Source: Patulibacter sp.
GTDB lineage: Bacteria > Actinomycetota > Thermoleophilia > Solirubrobacterales > Solirubrobacteraceae
Length of the DNA: 11,425 nt
Direction of reading: 5' to 3'
Assembly (NCBI GenBank): GCA_031119595.1
Contig: JAVHXX010000089.1
Coordinates: 1 to 11,425 of the forward strand
The notes beneath the pieces were generated by a model. It saw only the letters and a program-made list of their open reading frames with translations, searched no databases and was not told where the DNA came from. Below are positions 5,288 through 11,425 of the stretch, piece by piece. Positions within the stretch are counted from its first letter, which is position 1. Each line of letters starts with the position of its first letter. A program made the translations under genes and the position numbers.

Positions 5288-6982
5288 ATGCTGTCGATCG
5301 CCCGCTCCTCGTTGCTCGCGCTCGTCGCGTCCCTGGTCGCGCTGTCCGGCACCGCCGGCGCCGCGCCGGCCGCGCGCCTCACGCACGCCCAGGCCGACGC
5401 CGAGGTCGCCGCGGCCCAGCGCCAGCAGGGCCAGCAGGGCCAGCAGGGCCGCATCTTCAACGGCACGCCGCTCAGCATCACGCAGTCTCCGTGGCAGGTC
5501 CTGGTCTACTCCGACGACGGCGAGGGGTTGCTCACCTGCGGCGGGTCGATCATCGGCCCGAGCACGGTCGTGACGGCCGCGCACTGCGTGAGCGACACCC
5601 AGGACGCCGGTCTCATCGGCCAGAGTCCGAACGGTGCGGGCGGCCTCGGCATCATCGCCGGCATCTCGAACTACCACTCATCGGCGACGCTCGCGAGCTG
5701 GTTCCATCAGACCCCCGCGATCGCCCCGACCGACATGGAGGAGGCGCGCACGGTCACCGCCGCGCGCGTGCATCCCGGCTGGCCGGCCGACGAGAACGGC
5801 ATCGACCGCTTCCCGAGCGGCGACGTCGCCGTGCTCACGCTCGGCTCGCCGCTCACGTACTCGGCCTCCACGCCGGCGATCCGGCCGATCGCCCTCGCCC
5901 CGTCGGTGGCGCCGGTCAACGGCGACCCGATCCCGTTCACCTCGTCCGTGTTCGTCGCCGGGTTCGGCCAGCAGGTCCAGTACAAGAACGGCGTCGAGCA
6001 GAACCCGGACGGCGGGCTGTACGGCGAGTCGCTGAGCGTCGTCGACCGTGACGTCTGCGGCAGCGTCGTCGACGCCGCCGTGAACATCTGCGCGCAGACG
6101 CCCTCCGGGACGACGTGCCACGGCGACAGCGGCAGCGGCCTCGTCACCACCGACAGCCCACCGCTGCTCGTGGGCCTCGTGAGCGCCGGCCAGGACCCGT
6201 GCGTGAGCGGCAACCCGACCTACTTCACGAGTCTCGTGGCTCCGGAGAACCGGCAGTTCCTCGACGGCAACAACGCTCCTCCACGCGCGCCGCGGCAGTT
6301 CAGCGACATCAACGCGGGCAGCGTGTTCCCGTTGTCGGTCGGCGGCTTGCTCACGTGTTACGGCGGCGCGTTCCAGCCCGCCACCCTCACGAAGTGGAGC
6401 GTCACGAACGACGCCGGCGCGCAGGTCGGCCAGGGCACCGGCCCGAGTTTCGGCTATCAGCCGACCGCCGCCGACATCGGCTCGCACCTCTGGTGCCGGG
6501 CGACGGTGTCGAGCCCCGGCGGCGTGGCGCAGTCCGAGCGGGCCAGCAGCGCGGCGATCGTGACGCAGACGTCGGCCGGTGGGCTCCCGAAGACCTCCAC
6601 GATCGCCCCGATCCTCGGGACCACCCCAGCGACCGTGATCCCCCAGACGAAGGCGTCGTTCGCGATCGTCGCGACGAAGCAGGCCCGCCGCGGCAACGTC
6701 GTGACCGTGCGGGCGGTCGTCTCGAACCTGCCGGCCGGGGCGGACACCGCCATCGCGACGGTCCCGCGGATCCCGACCTCGCGGCACGCGAAGGGGTCGC
6801 TCGCGTCGATCACGAACTATCCGAAGGCGGGCGATGCGACGACGTCGTTCACGCTCCGCGTCCGTGTCCCGAAGCATGCGCAGACCGGCATCCGGTCCCT
6901 CAAGGTGCAGGTCTACGTCTACAAACTCGCCGCGCTGGTCTCCAGCACGACCCAGACCGTCCGGGTGAAAATCACCAGGTGA
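5288..6982 (+). CDS. Secreted trypsin-like (S1) serine protease, paralogue of the upstream one
   Basis: A 564-residue exported protease. The signal peptide is residues 1-25 (SSLLALVASLVALSGTAGA, likely cut AGA|A). The propeptide is short, ends in three QQG units and reaches R55, with cleavage before IFNG. The triad is complete: H99 in TAAHC, D179 in SGDVAVLTL, S281 in CHGDSGSGL; the residue six before the serine is Thr, as in the neighbour. Shared blocks with the neighbour include VNGDPI, CHGDSGS, PENR.FLDG and the Ig-like segment (LLTCYGGAF to HLWCRATVSS), so the two arose by tandem duplication and then diverged. The C-terminal 130 residues form a basic beta-rich domain ending VRVKITR. The gap to the next gene is 34 nt. 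Confidence 0.92.
   Translation: MLSIARSSLLALVASLVALSGTAGAAPAARLTHAQADAEVAAAQRQQGQQGQQGRIFNGTPLSITQSPWQVLVYSDDGEGLLTCGGSIIGPSTVVTAAHCVSDTQDAGLIGQSPNGAGGLGIIAGISNYHSSATLASWFHQTPAIAPTDMEEARTVTAARVHPGWPADENGIDRFPSGDVAVLTLGSPLTYSASTPAIRPIALAPSVAPVNGDPIPFTSSVFVAGFGQQVQYKNGVEQNPDGGLYGESLSVVDRDVCGSVVDAAVNICAQTPSGTTCHGDSGSGLVTTDSPPLLVGLVSAGQDPCVSGNPTYFTSLVAPENRQFLDGNNAPPRAPRQFSDINAGSVFPLSVGGLLTCYGGAFQPATLTKWSVTNDAGAQVGQGTGPSFGYQPTAADIGSHLWCRATVSSPGGVAQSERASSAAIVTQTSAGGLPKTSTIAPILGTTPATVIPQTKASFAIVATKQARRGNVVTVRAVVSNLPAGADTAIATVPRIPTSRHAKGSLASITNYPKAGDATTSFTLRVRVPKHAQTGIRSLKVQVYVYKLAALVSSTTQTVRVKITR
5423..5449 (+). repeat. Three perfect 9-bp repeats encoding QQG
   Basis: CAGCAGGGC occurs three times in a row and encodes QQGQQGQQG just before the R55|I56 activation site of the second protease. 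Perfect in-frame tandem repeats are slippage-prone and would change the length of the propeptide without a frameshift. Confidence 0.9.
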
Positions 6983-6991
6983 GCGCAACTC

Positions 6992-7016
6992 GGGCTGCAA
7001 TCGTGGGTTGCAGCCC
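6992..7016 (+). promoter_or_regulatory. 9-bp hairpin abutting the start codon of the Fn3 protein
   Basis: GGGCTGCAA (6992-7000), a 7-nt loop TCGTGGG, and TTGCAGCCC (7008-7016) form a perfect 9-bp stem ending one base before ATG 7017. It fills most of the 34-nt gap after the second protease. No T-run follows, so a plain terminator is less likely; it could occlude the ribosome-binding region or be an operator. TTG at 7008, inside the right arm, is an in-frame alternative start. Confidence 0.7.
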
Positions 7017-8351
7017 ATGATGTCGCCTCGAAACCTGCCCTCCGTCCTGATCCTCGCGGTGGTGGTCGCCGCATCGACCGGAGCGGCCGTCACGGCCGGC
7101 TCGGCGGTCGCCGACACCACCCCAGCGACCACGCCCACGCCGACGCCGACGCCCGCGCCGGCCAATCCCACGCCACCATCGGTCGCCACGACCGGCGTGA
7201 GCGCCCTGAGCAAGACGACCGCCACCGTCACCGGCGCCGTCACCCCGGGCAGCGCCGACACGACCTATCGCTTCCAGTACGGCACGTCCTCGTCGTACGG
7301 GCTCAGCACCAGCGAGGCGAGCGTCCCGGCGGGCACCACGCCCGTGAACGTCAGCCGTGACCTCAGCGGCCTCACCGTCGGCACGACCTACCACTACCGG
7401 CTCGTCGCCACGAACGCCGCCGGCACAACGAACGGCTCCGACAAGACCTTCTCGACCCAGTCGAACCCCAAGTCGCCGACCGTCTCCACGCTGAGCGCCA
7501 CGGCCGTCGCCGCGACCACGGCCCAGCTCAACGCGCACGTCAACCCGAACGGCCAGCCCACGAACGTGAGCTTCCAGTGGGGCACGTCGACGAAGTACGG
7601 CGCCACCACGCCGGTCGTCTCGGCCGGCACCGGCACCTCGACGCTCACCTCGTCGATCCCGATCGGCGGGCTCGCCGGCAACACCAAGTACCACTACCGG
7701 GCGGTGGCGCAGAACGCGACCGGCACGGTCCGCGGGTCCGACCACACCTTCACCACGCCGCGCGATCTCACGGGCGTCGGCCTCACGATCACGCCGACCA
7801 CGGCGGTCTGGGGCACCACGGCGGTCGTCAGCGGGACCGTCGGCGGTGCGGGCGTCGGCGGCGTCGGCGTGAAGCTGCTCCAGCAGGACTACCCGTTCAC
7901 GGGCACCTTCCGCCAGATCGCTACGCAGACCGCCAGCAGCGCCGGTGCGTACAGCTTCTCCGTCCCGAACGTGACCTCCGCGATCAAGCTCCAGGTCGTG
8001 ACGAACACGGCCGTGCCGGTCACGAGCCCGGTCGCCACGCTCCGGGTGAGCCTGTTCACGGCGCTGAAGGTCTCGAAGAAGACCAGCAAGACCTACACGC
8101 TCAGCGGCACGATCTACCCGCAGGTCCCCAAGGCGACGGTGTCCGTGCAGCGGCGCACGCCGAAGGGCCGCTGGATCACCACGAAGCACGCCCACCTCAC
8201 GAAGATCGGGACGACCGGCTCCGCGTTCAAGACGAACGTCTCGCGGATCTCGCGCACCACGAAGTACCGCGTGCACGTCTCCCCGAAGGACAACAGCGCG
8301 CACGTCATCACCGACAGCTCCACCGTGAGCGTCGCGAAGCGCAAGAAGTAG
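7017..8351 (+). CDS. Secreted fibronectin-type-III-like repeat protein
   Basis: A 444-residue exported protein of unknown function. The signal peptide is residues 1-32 (LPSVLILAVVVAAS, likely cut AVA|D33). A Thr/Pro linker follows (34-54). Two Fn3-like repeats come next, about 55-147 and 153-247. Each has the pattern TTxxFxYGTSxxYG followed by GLxxxTxYHYRxVAxNxxGTxxGSDxTFxT. The C-terminal 195 residues are a beta-rich basic domain with a lysine-rich tail ending VSVAKRKK, similar in style to the tails of the upstream proteases. No enzyme motif, LPXTG sorting signal or membrane anchor is visible, so it is probably released or bound to the wall by charge. ATG 7017 was chosen; ATG 7020 and TTG 7008 are alternatives. 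Confidence 0.88.
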   Translation: MMSPRNLPSVLILAVVVAASTGAAVTAGSAVADTTPATTPTPTPTPAPANPTPPSVATTGVSALSKTTATVTGAVTPGSADTTYRFQYGTSSSYGLSTSEASVPAGTTPVNVSRDLSGLTVGTTYHYRLVATNAAGTTNGSDKTFSTQSNPKSPTVSTLSATAVAATTAQLNAHVNPNGQPTNVSFQWGTSTKYGATTPVVSAGTGTSTLTSSIPIGGLAGNTKYHYRAVAQNATGTVRGSDHTFTTPRDLTGVGLTITPTTAVWGTTAVVSGTVGGAGVGGVGVKLLQQDYPFTGTFRQIATQTASSAGAYSFSVPNVTSAIKLQVVTNTAVPVTSPVATLRVSLFTALKVSKKTSKTYTLSGTIYPQVPKATVSVQRRTPKGRWITTKHAHLTKIGTTGSAFKTNVSRISRTTKYRVHVSPKDNSAHVITDSSTVSVAKRKK

Positions 8352-8400
8352 CGGCTCCACGGCGGGCGGCGGTGCGCCGTCGCTCGCCGCGGTGACGTGT

Positions 8401-8420
8401 GCCGCCCGGGGCCCGGCGGC
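8401..8420. terminator. GC-rich hairpin between convergent genes
   Basis: GCCGCC and GGCGGC arms flank CGGGGCCC in the 81-bp gap between the plus-strand Fn3 gene and the minus-strand hypothetical gene. The position suits a bidirectional terminator. There is no T-run. A second small inverted repeat (GCGGC-GGTCA-GCCGC, 8426-8440) overlaps the stop codon of the minus-strand gene. Confidence 0.5.
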
Positions 8421-8432
8421 GCGAGGCGGCGG

Positions 8433-8933
8433 TCAGCCGCGGCGGGCGCGCTCGTCGACCGCGGCGCCGAGCACCGGCTCGAACGGGTGCCCGCCCGGGC
8501 TCACGACCACACGGTCGTGGTGGATGATTACGCGATGGCGGGTGCCACCGTCCTCGGGGATCCACGACGGCAGTTCGAAGAGGTTTCGGGGCACGCGGCG
8601 CGAGTCGAACCGCACGAGGCGGGACTTGCCGAGGGGCGCGTCGATGCTGGTGCTGTAGGCGCTGCCGTCCCAGGCGATCCACAGGCCGCCGAGCCCGGGC
8701 AGGACCCAGCCGCGGCCCGTGGGCGTGAACCGGCCGGTGTCCGCGGAGATGTTGCGGCTGCGCAGCTCGGCGGCGGCGCTGGCGACGAGCTCGAGGAGCG
8801 TGGTGTGCGTGATCCGGACGAGCTCGTCGGCCCGCAGGACCTCCTGGGCGCGCTGGCGCGCGGCCCCGTCGTCGGTACGAGACAGACCCCGGACGGCGTC
8901 GGCGAACTGCCGGTCGGTCGGGTCGTCGCTCAT
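8433..8933 (-). CDS. Hypothetical protein
   Basis: A 166-residue soluble protein I do not recognise. The N-terminal 70 residues are charged and helical in character (ADAVRGLSR, LLELVASAAAELRSR). The C-terminal part is beta-like with several tryptophans (GRGWVLPGLGGLWIAWDGSAY, then LPSWIPEDGG and HRVIIHHDRVVVSPGG). It has no signal peptide or membrane segment. ATG 8933 was preferred over an upstream in-frame start at 8996 because TAACCT sits 7 nt before it and the added residues look non-coding. It may share a transcript with the GST-like gene, whose stop lies 90 bp upstream, but the promoter-like box suggests its own start. G/C bias at third positions supports coding. Confidence 0.75.
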   Translation of the reverse strand: MSDDPTDRQFADAVRGLSRTDDGAARQRAQEVLRADELVRITHTTLLELVASAAAELRSRNISADTGRFTPTGRGWVLPGLGGLWIAWDGSAYSTSIDAPLGKSRLVRFDSRRVPRNLFELPSWIPEDGGTRHRVIIHHDRVVVSPGGHPFEPVLGAAVDERARRG

Positions 8934-8940
8934 GCGGCGA

Positions 8941-8946
8941 AGGTTA
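8941..8946 (-). promoter_or_regulatory. Candidate -10 box, leaderless promoter of the hypothetical gene
   Basis: On the minus strand TAACCT lies 7 nt before ATG 8933. TTCCGT lies 17 bp further upstream and is only a weak -35 match. Confidence 0.45.
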
Positions 8947-9023
8947 TCTGGGACCGTCGTCACACGGAAGGCCGGTTTGCAGAAAAGTTGCGCCAACCCG
9001 CAGCGCAGGTGGGCCCGGCCGGA

Positions 9024-9767
9024 TCAGCCGGTGACGGCCTGCTGCACGAGCTCGGGCTGCAGTGCACCCGCCGGGATGCGGCCGGGCGAGGTCGGGAGCC
9101 ACCGCGCGACCTCGCGCGCGACCTCGTGTGCGTCGATCAGGGGGCGCAGGTCGTCGATCGCGCGCAGCAGCTGCAGCGACGAGCCGATCTGGAGGTCGGC
9201 GGCGGTCGGGGTGGTCGTCCCGAAGGCCCCGGCGGCATGGAACTCGTCGAGGCGGTCGAGCATCGTGGGGAGGCCGCTGGCGTGGCCGGCGACGTTCTCC
9301 GGGGTGATGCCGTTGAGGCGTCGCTCGGCCGCGGCGATCAGCGGCGCGACCAGTCCGACGACGGGCCCGGGGGTGCTGGGCAGTCGGCTGCCGGCCTGGA
9401 ACGACGCGAGCGCGCGTGGGTTGCCGCGCACGGCGGTCCACAGCAGCCGGCGCGCGGCGACCTGGAGCTCCTCGTCGCCCCAGCGCTCGGCCTCCTCGAC
9501 CGCGACGATCGACTCGCGTGGATAGAGCGGCGGGTAGGGCTGGAGGGCTTCGAGCCGCTGCATGATCTGCCGGGACCCGCGTACGATCTCGCCGCCGTGC
9601 AGCACGAGCAGCGGCACGCGCCGGTACCCGAACCGCAGTTTCATCAGCGGGGCGTGGAACGGCGGCATGTACTCGACGAGTTTCACGTCGATGCCCTTGA
9701 GCTCCAGCGCCCGCAGGACGGCGGCGCACGGGTGCGAGCCGTTGATCACGTGCAGCGTGTGGCGCAT
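9024..9767 (-). CDS. Glutathione-S-transferase-like (thioredoxin-fold N-terminal domain) protein
   Basis: A 247-residue cytoplasmic protein. Residues 4-75 match a GST N-terminal domain: LHVINGSHPCAAVLRALELKG (S11 and C14 in the catalytic position), KLVEYMPPFHAP, RRVPLLVLHGGEIVRGSRQIMQRLEAL. In these, the V51-P52 pair fits the conserved cis-proline and GSRQI replaces the usual ESxxI. The rest is an alpha-helical C-terminal domain, longer than in many bacterial GSTs. Actinobacteria mostly use mycothiol or similar thiols, so the true cofactor is unclear and the enzyme activity is inferred. ATG 9767 was preferred over GTG 9776 because TACGGT is 7 nt before it. A long palindrome with a TetR-type core lies directly upstream. 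Confidence 0.82.
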   Translation of the reverse strand: MRHTLHVINGSHPCAAVLRALELKGIDVKLVEYMPPFHAPLMKLRFGYRRVPLLVLHGGEIVRGSRQIMQRLEALQPYPPLYPRESIVAVEEAERWGDEELQVAARRLLWTAVRGNPRALASFQAGSRLPSTPGPVVGLVAPLIAAAERRLNGITPENVAGHASGLPTMLDRLDEFHAAGAFGTTTPTAADLQIGSSLQLLRAIDDLRPLIDAHEVAREVARWLPTSPGRIPAGALQPELVQQAVTG

Positions 9768-9774
9768 GGGTGGC

Positions 9775-9780
9775 ACCGTA
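9775..9780 (-). promoter_or_regulatory. Candidate -10 box, leaderless promoter of the GST-like gene
   Basis: On the minus strand TACGGT lies 7 nt before ATG 9767. The -35 position (about 9798-9803) falls inside the 9789-9821 palindrome, so a protein bound there would block this promoter. Confidence 0.5.
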
Positions 9781-9788
9781 GCACCGTC

Positions 9789-9821
9789 GGCGGCTTACTG
9801 ACCAGCGGTCAGTAAGCCGCC
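9789..9821. promoter_or_regulatory. Perfect 15-bp-arm palindrome, TetR-type operator (or terminator)
   Basis: GGCGGCTTACTGACC, AGC, GGTCAGTAAGCCGCC: perfect 15-bp arms with a 3-nt centre. The inner ACTGACC-n3-GGTCAGT resembles operators of many TetR-family repressors. It starts 21 nt upstream of the GST-like start codon and overlaps the expected -35 region, consistent with repression. It also lies 13 nt after the stop of the Thr-Pro-rich gene on the same strand, so it could serve as that gene's terminator; the lack of a T-run argues against this. No TetR gene is in the window. Confidence 0.65.
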
Positions 9822-9834
9822 CGTGAGGGACGGG

Positions 9835-10497
9835 CTACTGCGCGAGCAGCACCGACTCGTCGACGACGACGGTGCGGTTGTTGAGCTCGTAGCTCAGCTC
9901 GACCTGGACCTTGACTTTCGCGGAGTGCTTCGCGTAGCGGACGGTCGAGGGCGCGTAGCTGTTGGCCTTCAGCGGCACGGCAGCGGTCGTGCCGCCCTTG
10001 GCCACCGACACGGCCGCCTTGGCGACCGAGCGGTACTTCTTGCCGGGCTTGCGGTACGAGAGCGTGACCTTGTAGGTGCCGGCGCCCTGCATCGTGAAGG
10101 TCAGCGTCTTCGAGCTCGAGAGCACGTCGCCGTAGGTGAGCTTCGCGAGGTCGGCGTCGACGCCGGCGCGGAAGGCGGTCAGCAGCGCCGTGGAGACGGG
10201 CGGCAGCGGCGTGGCGGCCGGTGCGGGCGTCGGCGTGGCCTTCGGCGTCGTGGGGGTCGTCGGCGTCGTGGGGGTGGTCGGAGCCGGCGTCGGCTTCGGC
10301 GTGGGCGTGGGGGTCGGCGTGGGCGTCGGCGTCGGCGTGGGGGTGGGCGTCGTCGGCGTGGTGGGCGTCGTGTCGGCCGGGGTCGTCGGCGTGGTGGGCG
10401 TCGTCGGGTCGGTGGACGCGAGCGTGGTCGAGGCGATGAGTGCCGGGAAGAGGGCGACGGCCGCGAAGATGGTGGTCGCGCGTGAGGGCTTGGGCAT
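9835..10497 (-). CDS. Secreted Thr-Pro-rich protein with basic C-terminal domain
   Basis: A 220-residue exported protein of unknown function. The signal peptide is residues 1 to about 27 (ATTIFAAVALFPALIASTTLA). Residues 29-100 are almost only Thr and Pro (TTP and TP repeats), probably an extended linker that may be glycosylated. Residues 101-220 form a beta-rich, lysine-containing domain (LTFTMQGAGTYKVTLSYRKPGKKYRSV and similar) like the C-terminal domains of the plus-strand secreted proteins. No catalytic motif is visible. ATG 10497 has a weak AAAGAG upstream. A TACGTT box at 10557-10562 would give a leader of about 53 nt. Confidence 0.85.
   Translation of the reverse strand: MPKPSRATTIFAAVALFPALIASTTLASTDPTTPTTPTTPADTTPTTPTTPTPTPTPTPTPTPTPTPKPTPAPTTPTTPTTPTTPKATPTPAPAATPLPPVSTALLTAFRAGVDADLAKLTYGDVLSSSKTLTFTMQGAGTYKVTLSYRKPGKKYRSVAKAAVSVAKGGTTAAVPLKANSYAPSTVRYAKHSAKVKVQVELSYELNNRTVVVDESVLLAQ
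10200..10410 (-). repeat. Low-complexity DNA encoding the Thr-Pro linker
   Basis: ACC/ACG and CCG/CCC codons alternate through about 70 codons. On the plus strand this gives clustered G-runs (10303-10305, 10309-10313, 10321-10323, 10339-10343, 10345-10347). The tract is prone to in-frame length changes and could form a G-quadruplex with one long loop on the strand used as template. Confidence 0.8.
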
Positions 10498-10556
10498 GTG
10501 GCTCTTTGCTGGAACGGTGGGGACTCCAGGGCCTTCTGCAGCGCCGGAGCCCCCGC

Positions 10557-10562
10557 AACGTA
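10557..10562 (-). promoter_or_regulatory. Candidate -10 box for the Thr-Pro-rich protein gene
   Basis: On the minus strand TACGTT lies 59 nt upstream of ATG 10497; transcription would begin near 10550. GCCGAC at the -35 position is a poor match. Confidence 0.3.
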
Positions 10563-10590
10563 CAGACCTCCCTGGCGCAGTCGGCAGCGT

Positions 10591-10707
10591 TCGGTTACCG
10601 ACTGGTGAAACTGAGTGAACACCCCCGATTCACTTGTTGCGCAGGGGTTTTGGCGGAGTGGGCATTCCGCCGACCAAGTGGTCAGTCGTGTCCGCGGCCC
10701 GGACACG
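10591..10707. other. Five successive inverted repeats in a divergent spacer
   Basis: The 316-bp gap between the minus-strand Thr-Pro gene and the plus-strand CAP gene has no convincing coding frame. It holds TCGGT-T-ACCGA (10591-10601), AGTGAA/TTCACT (10614-10634, 9-nt loop), GGCGGA/TCCGCC (10652-10671, 8-nt loop), GACCA-AG-TGGTC (10672-10683) and CGTGTCCG/CGGACACG (10687-10707, 5-nt loop). They may be operators, or a structured leader RNA of the CAP gene starting about 107 nt downstream. I could not match it to a known riboswitch, including the c-di-AMP class often found before wall-related genes. Confidence 0.5.
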
Positions 10708-10813
10708 CGTCCACCCGGGGGTTGCTTCAAACCTCCGTCACACCGAAGACCTCCTTGAGCAGCGAACTCCCTTCGGGCGGCATGGACGTCTCCCGCGCTT
10801 GCGAATCGGAATC

Positions 10814-11425
10814 ATGCGGGCACGGACGGCCACATTCTTCAGCGCGTTGGCGCTCGCCTCGGCGACGCTCACCACCGGCACGGCCATGGCCGACACCCCG
10901 TGCCCCGGCGCGGAGGCGACCCCGGGCACCGTCGCGGACACCGTCATCCAGCAGGCGACGCTCTGCCTCCTCAACCAGCAGCGCGCCGCCGCCGGTGAGA
11001 CCGCGCTCGTGGAGCAGTCGACCCTCGACGCCGTCTCGACCACGTACTCCCAGACCATGGTCTCGGGCCAGTTCTTCTCGCACGTCTCGCCCGACGGCTC
11101 CACGATGACCTCGCGGATCCAGGCGACCGACTACCTCTCGGGCTACGCCGCGTGGGCGCTCGGCGAGAACATCGCGTGGGGGAGCGGGTCGCTCAGCACG
11201 CCCGCGAACATCGTCGTCGCCTGGATGAACAGCCCCGAGCACCGCGACAACATCCTCGACGCCCGCTTCCGCGAGATCGGGATCGGCGTCGCGCTCGGCG
11301 CGCCGGTGCCCACGAGCGCACCCGGCGCGACCTACACCACCGACTTCGGCCTGCGCTCCGCGCCGCGCGCCGGCATCGCGTCGTCGATCACGAAGCCCTC
11401 GACCGGCGCGGCCTCCGGCGCGTCG
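10814..11425 (+). CDS. Secreted CAP/SCP-domain protein, C-terminus beyond the window
   Basis: From ATG 10814, 204 codons run without a stop to the right edge. Residues 1-26 are a signal peptide (TATFFSALALASATLTTGTAMA, likely cut AMA|D27). The CAP domain follows: ATLCLLNQQRAAAG, QFFSHVSPDG (H90), GENIAWGSG (E118), VVAWMNSPEHRDNILDARF (H143), EIGIGVALG and YTTDFG. H90, E118 and H143 fit the conserved His/Glu cavity of the family. C30 and C51 probably pair. Bacterial CAP proteins are exported, often wall-associated, with poorly known activity. The text after about residue 185 (Ser/Ala/Thr/Pro-rich) begins a linker, so another domain may follow outside the window. No Shine-Dalgarno or TANNNT box is obvious before the ATG. 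Confidence 0.9.
   Translation, partial: MRARTATFFSALALASATLTTGTAMADTPCPGAEATPGTVADTVIQQATLCLLNQQRAAAGETALVEQSTLDAVSTTYSQTMVSGQFFSHVSPDGSTMTSRIQATDYLSGYAAWALGENIAWGSGSLSTPANIVVAWMNSPEHRDNILDARFREIGIGVALGAPVPTSAPGATYTTDFGLRSAPRAGIASSITKPSTGAASGAS

Noticed and set aside
8397..9815. Long plus-strand open frame across the minus-strand genes
   Set aside because: Antisense shadow: the minus strand encodes a clear GST-like domain and the codon bias fits that strand.
10591..10707. c-di-AMP (ydaO-type) riboswitch
   Set aside because: It is expected before some wall-related actinobacterial genes, but I could not find its conserved sequence blocks; kept only as an unclassified structured region.
10440..11108. 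Plus-strand 222-codon frame overlapping the CAP gene start
   Set aside because: Low-complexity Ser/Arg/Pro translation in another frame from the CAP domain; no recognisable domain.

Overview
The window is high-GC DNA (strong G/C preference at third codon positions) with many secreted proteins that carry Thr-Pro linkers, Ig-like or fibronectin-like modules and lysine-rich C-terminal beta domains. Several start codons lie 6-8 nt after a TANNNT hexamer, which suggests leaderless transcripts. This fits an actinobacterium. My best guess is class Thermoleophilia (Solirubrobacterales, Patulibacter/Conexibacter-like), but nothing in the window, such as an rRNA gene, proves it.

Layout. (1) 1-473, minus strand: 5' part of an AbiEi-antitoxin-like winged-helix protein that runs off the left edge. 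(2) 474-853: a 380-bp gene-free spacer holding three near-identical 39-bp palindromic repeats with a ~72-bp period. (3) 854-3484, plus strand: a compact four-gene cluster of folB (dihydroneopterin aldolase), a TesB-like acyl-CoA thioesterase, a degenerate metallo-beta-lactamase-fold protein and folK (HPPK). Junctions are TGATG, a 14-nt gap and GTGA, so translational coupling is likely. FolB and FolK are successive enzymes of folate synthesis; the two genes between them have no obvious folate role. (4) 3582-8351, plus strand: three exported proteins, namely two paralogous trypsin-like (S1) proteases, each with an Ig-like module and a basic C-terminal domain, then a two-repeat fibronectin-III-like surface protein. 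A 9-bp hairpin fills the short gap before the third. (5) 8433-10497, minus strand: a hypothetical protein, a glutathione-S-transferase-like protein with a 15-bp-arm palindrome (TetR-type core) over its promoter, and a secreted Thr-Pro-rich protein. (6) 10498-10813: a 316-bp divergent spacer with five successive inverted repeats. (7) 10814 to the right edge, plus strand: a secreted CAP/SCP-domain protein, truncated by the window.

No tRNA, rRNA, CRISPR array, transposase or phage gene is visible. The most unusual signals are regulatory or structural: the 39-bp palindrome array, the TetR-like operator or terminator at 9789-9821, the hairpin abutting the start codon at 7017, the inverted-repeat cluster at 10591-10707, and the recurring leaderless promoter pattern. 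I did not find a clearly new multi-gene system.
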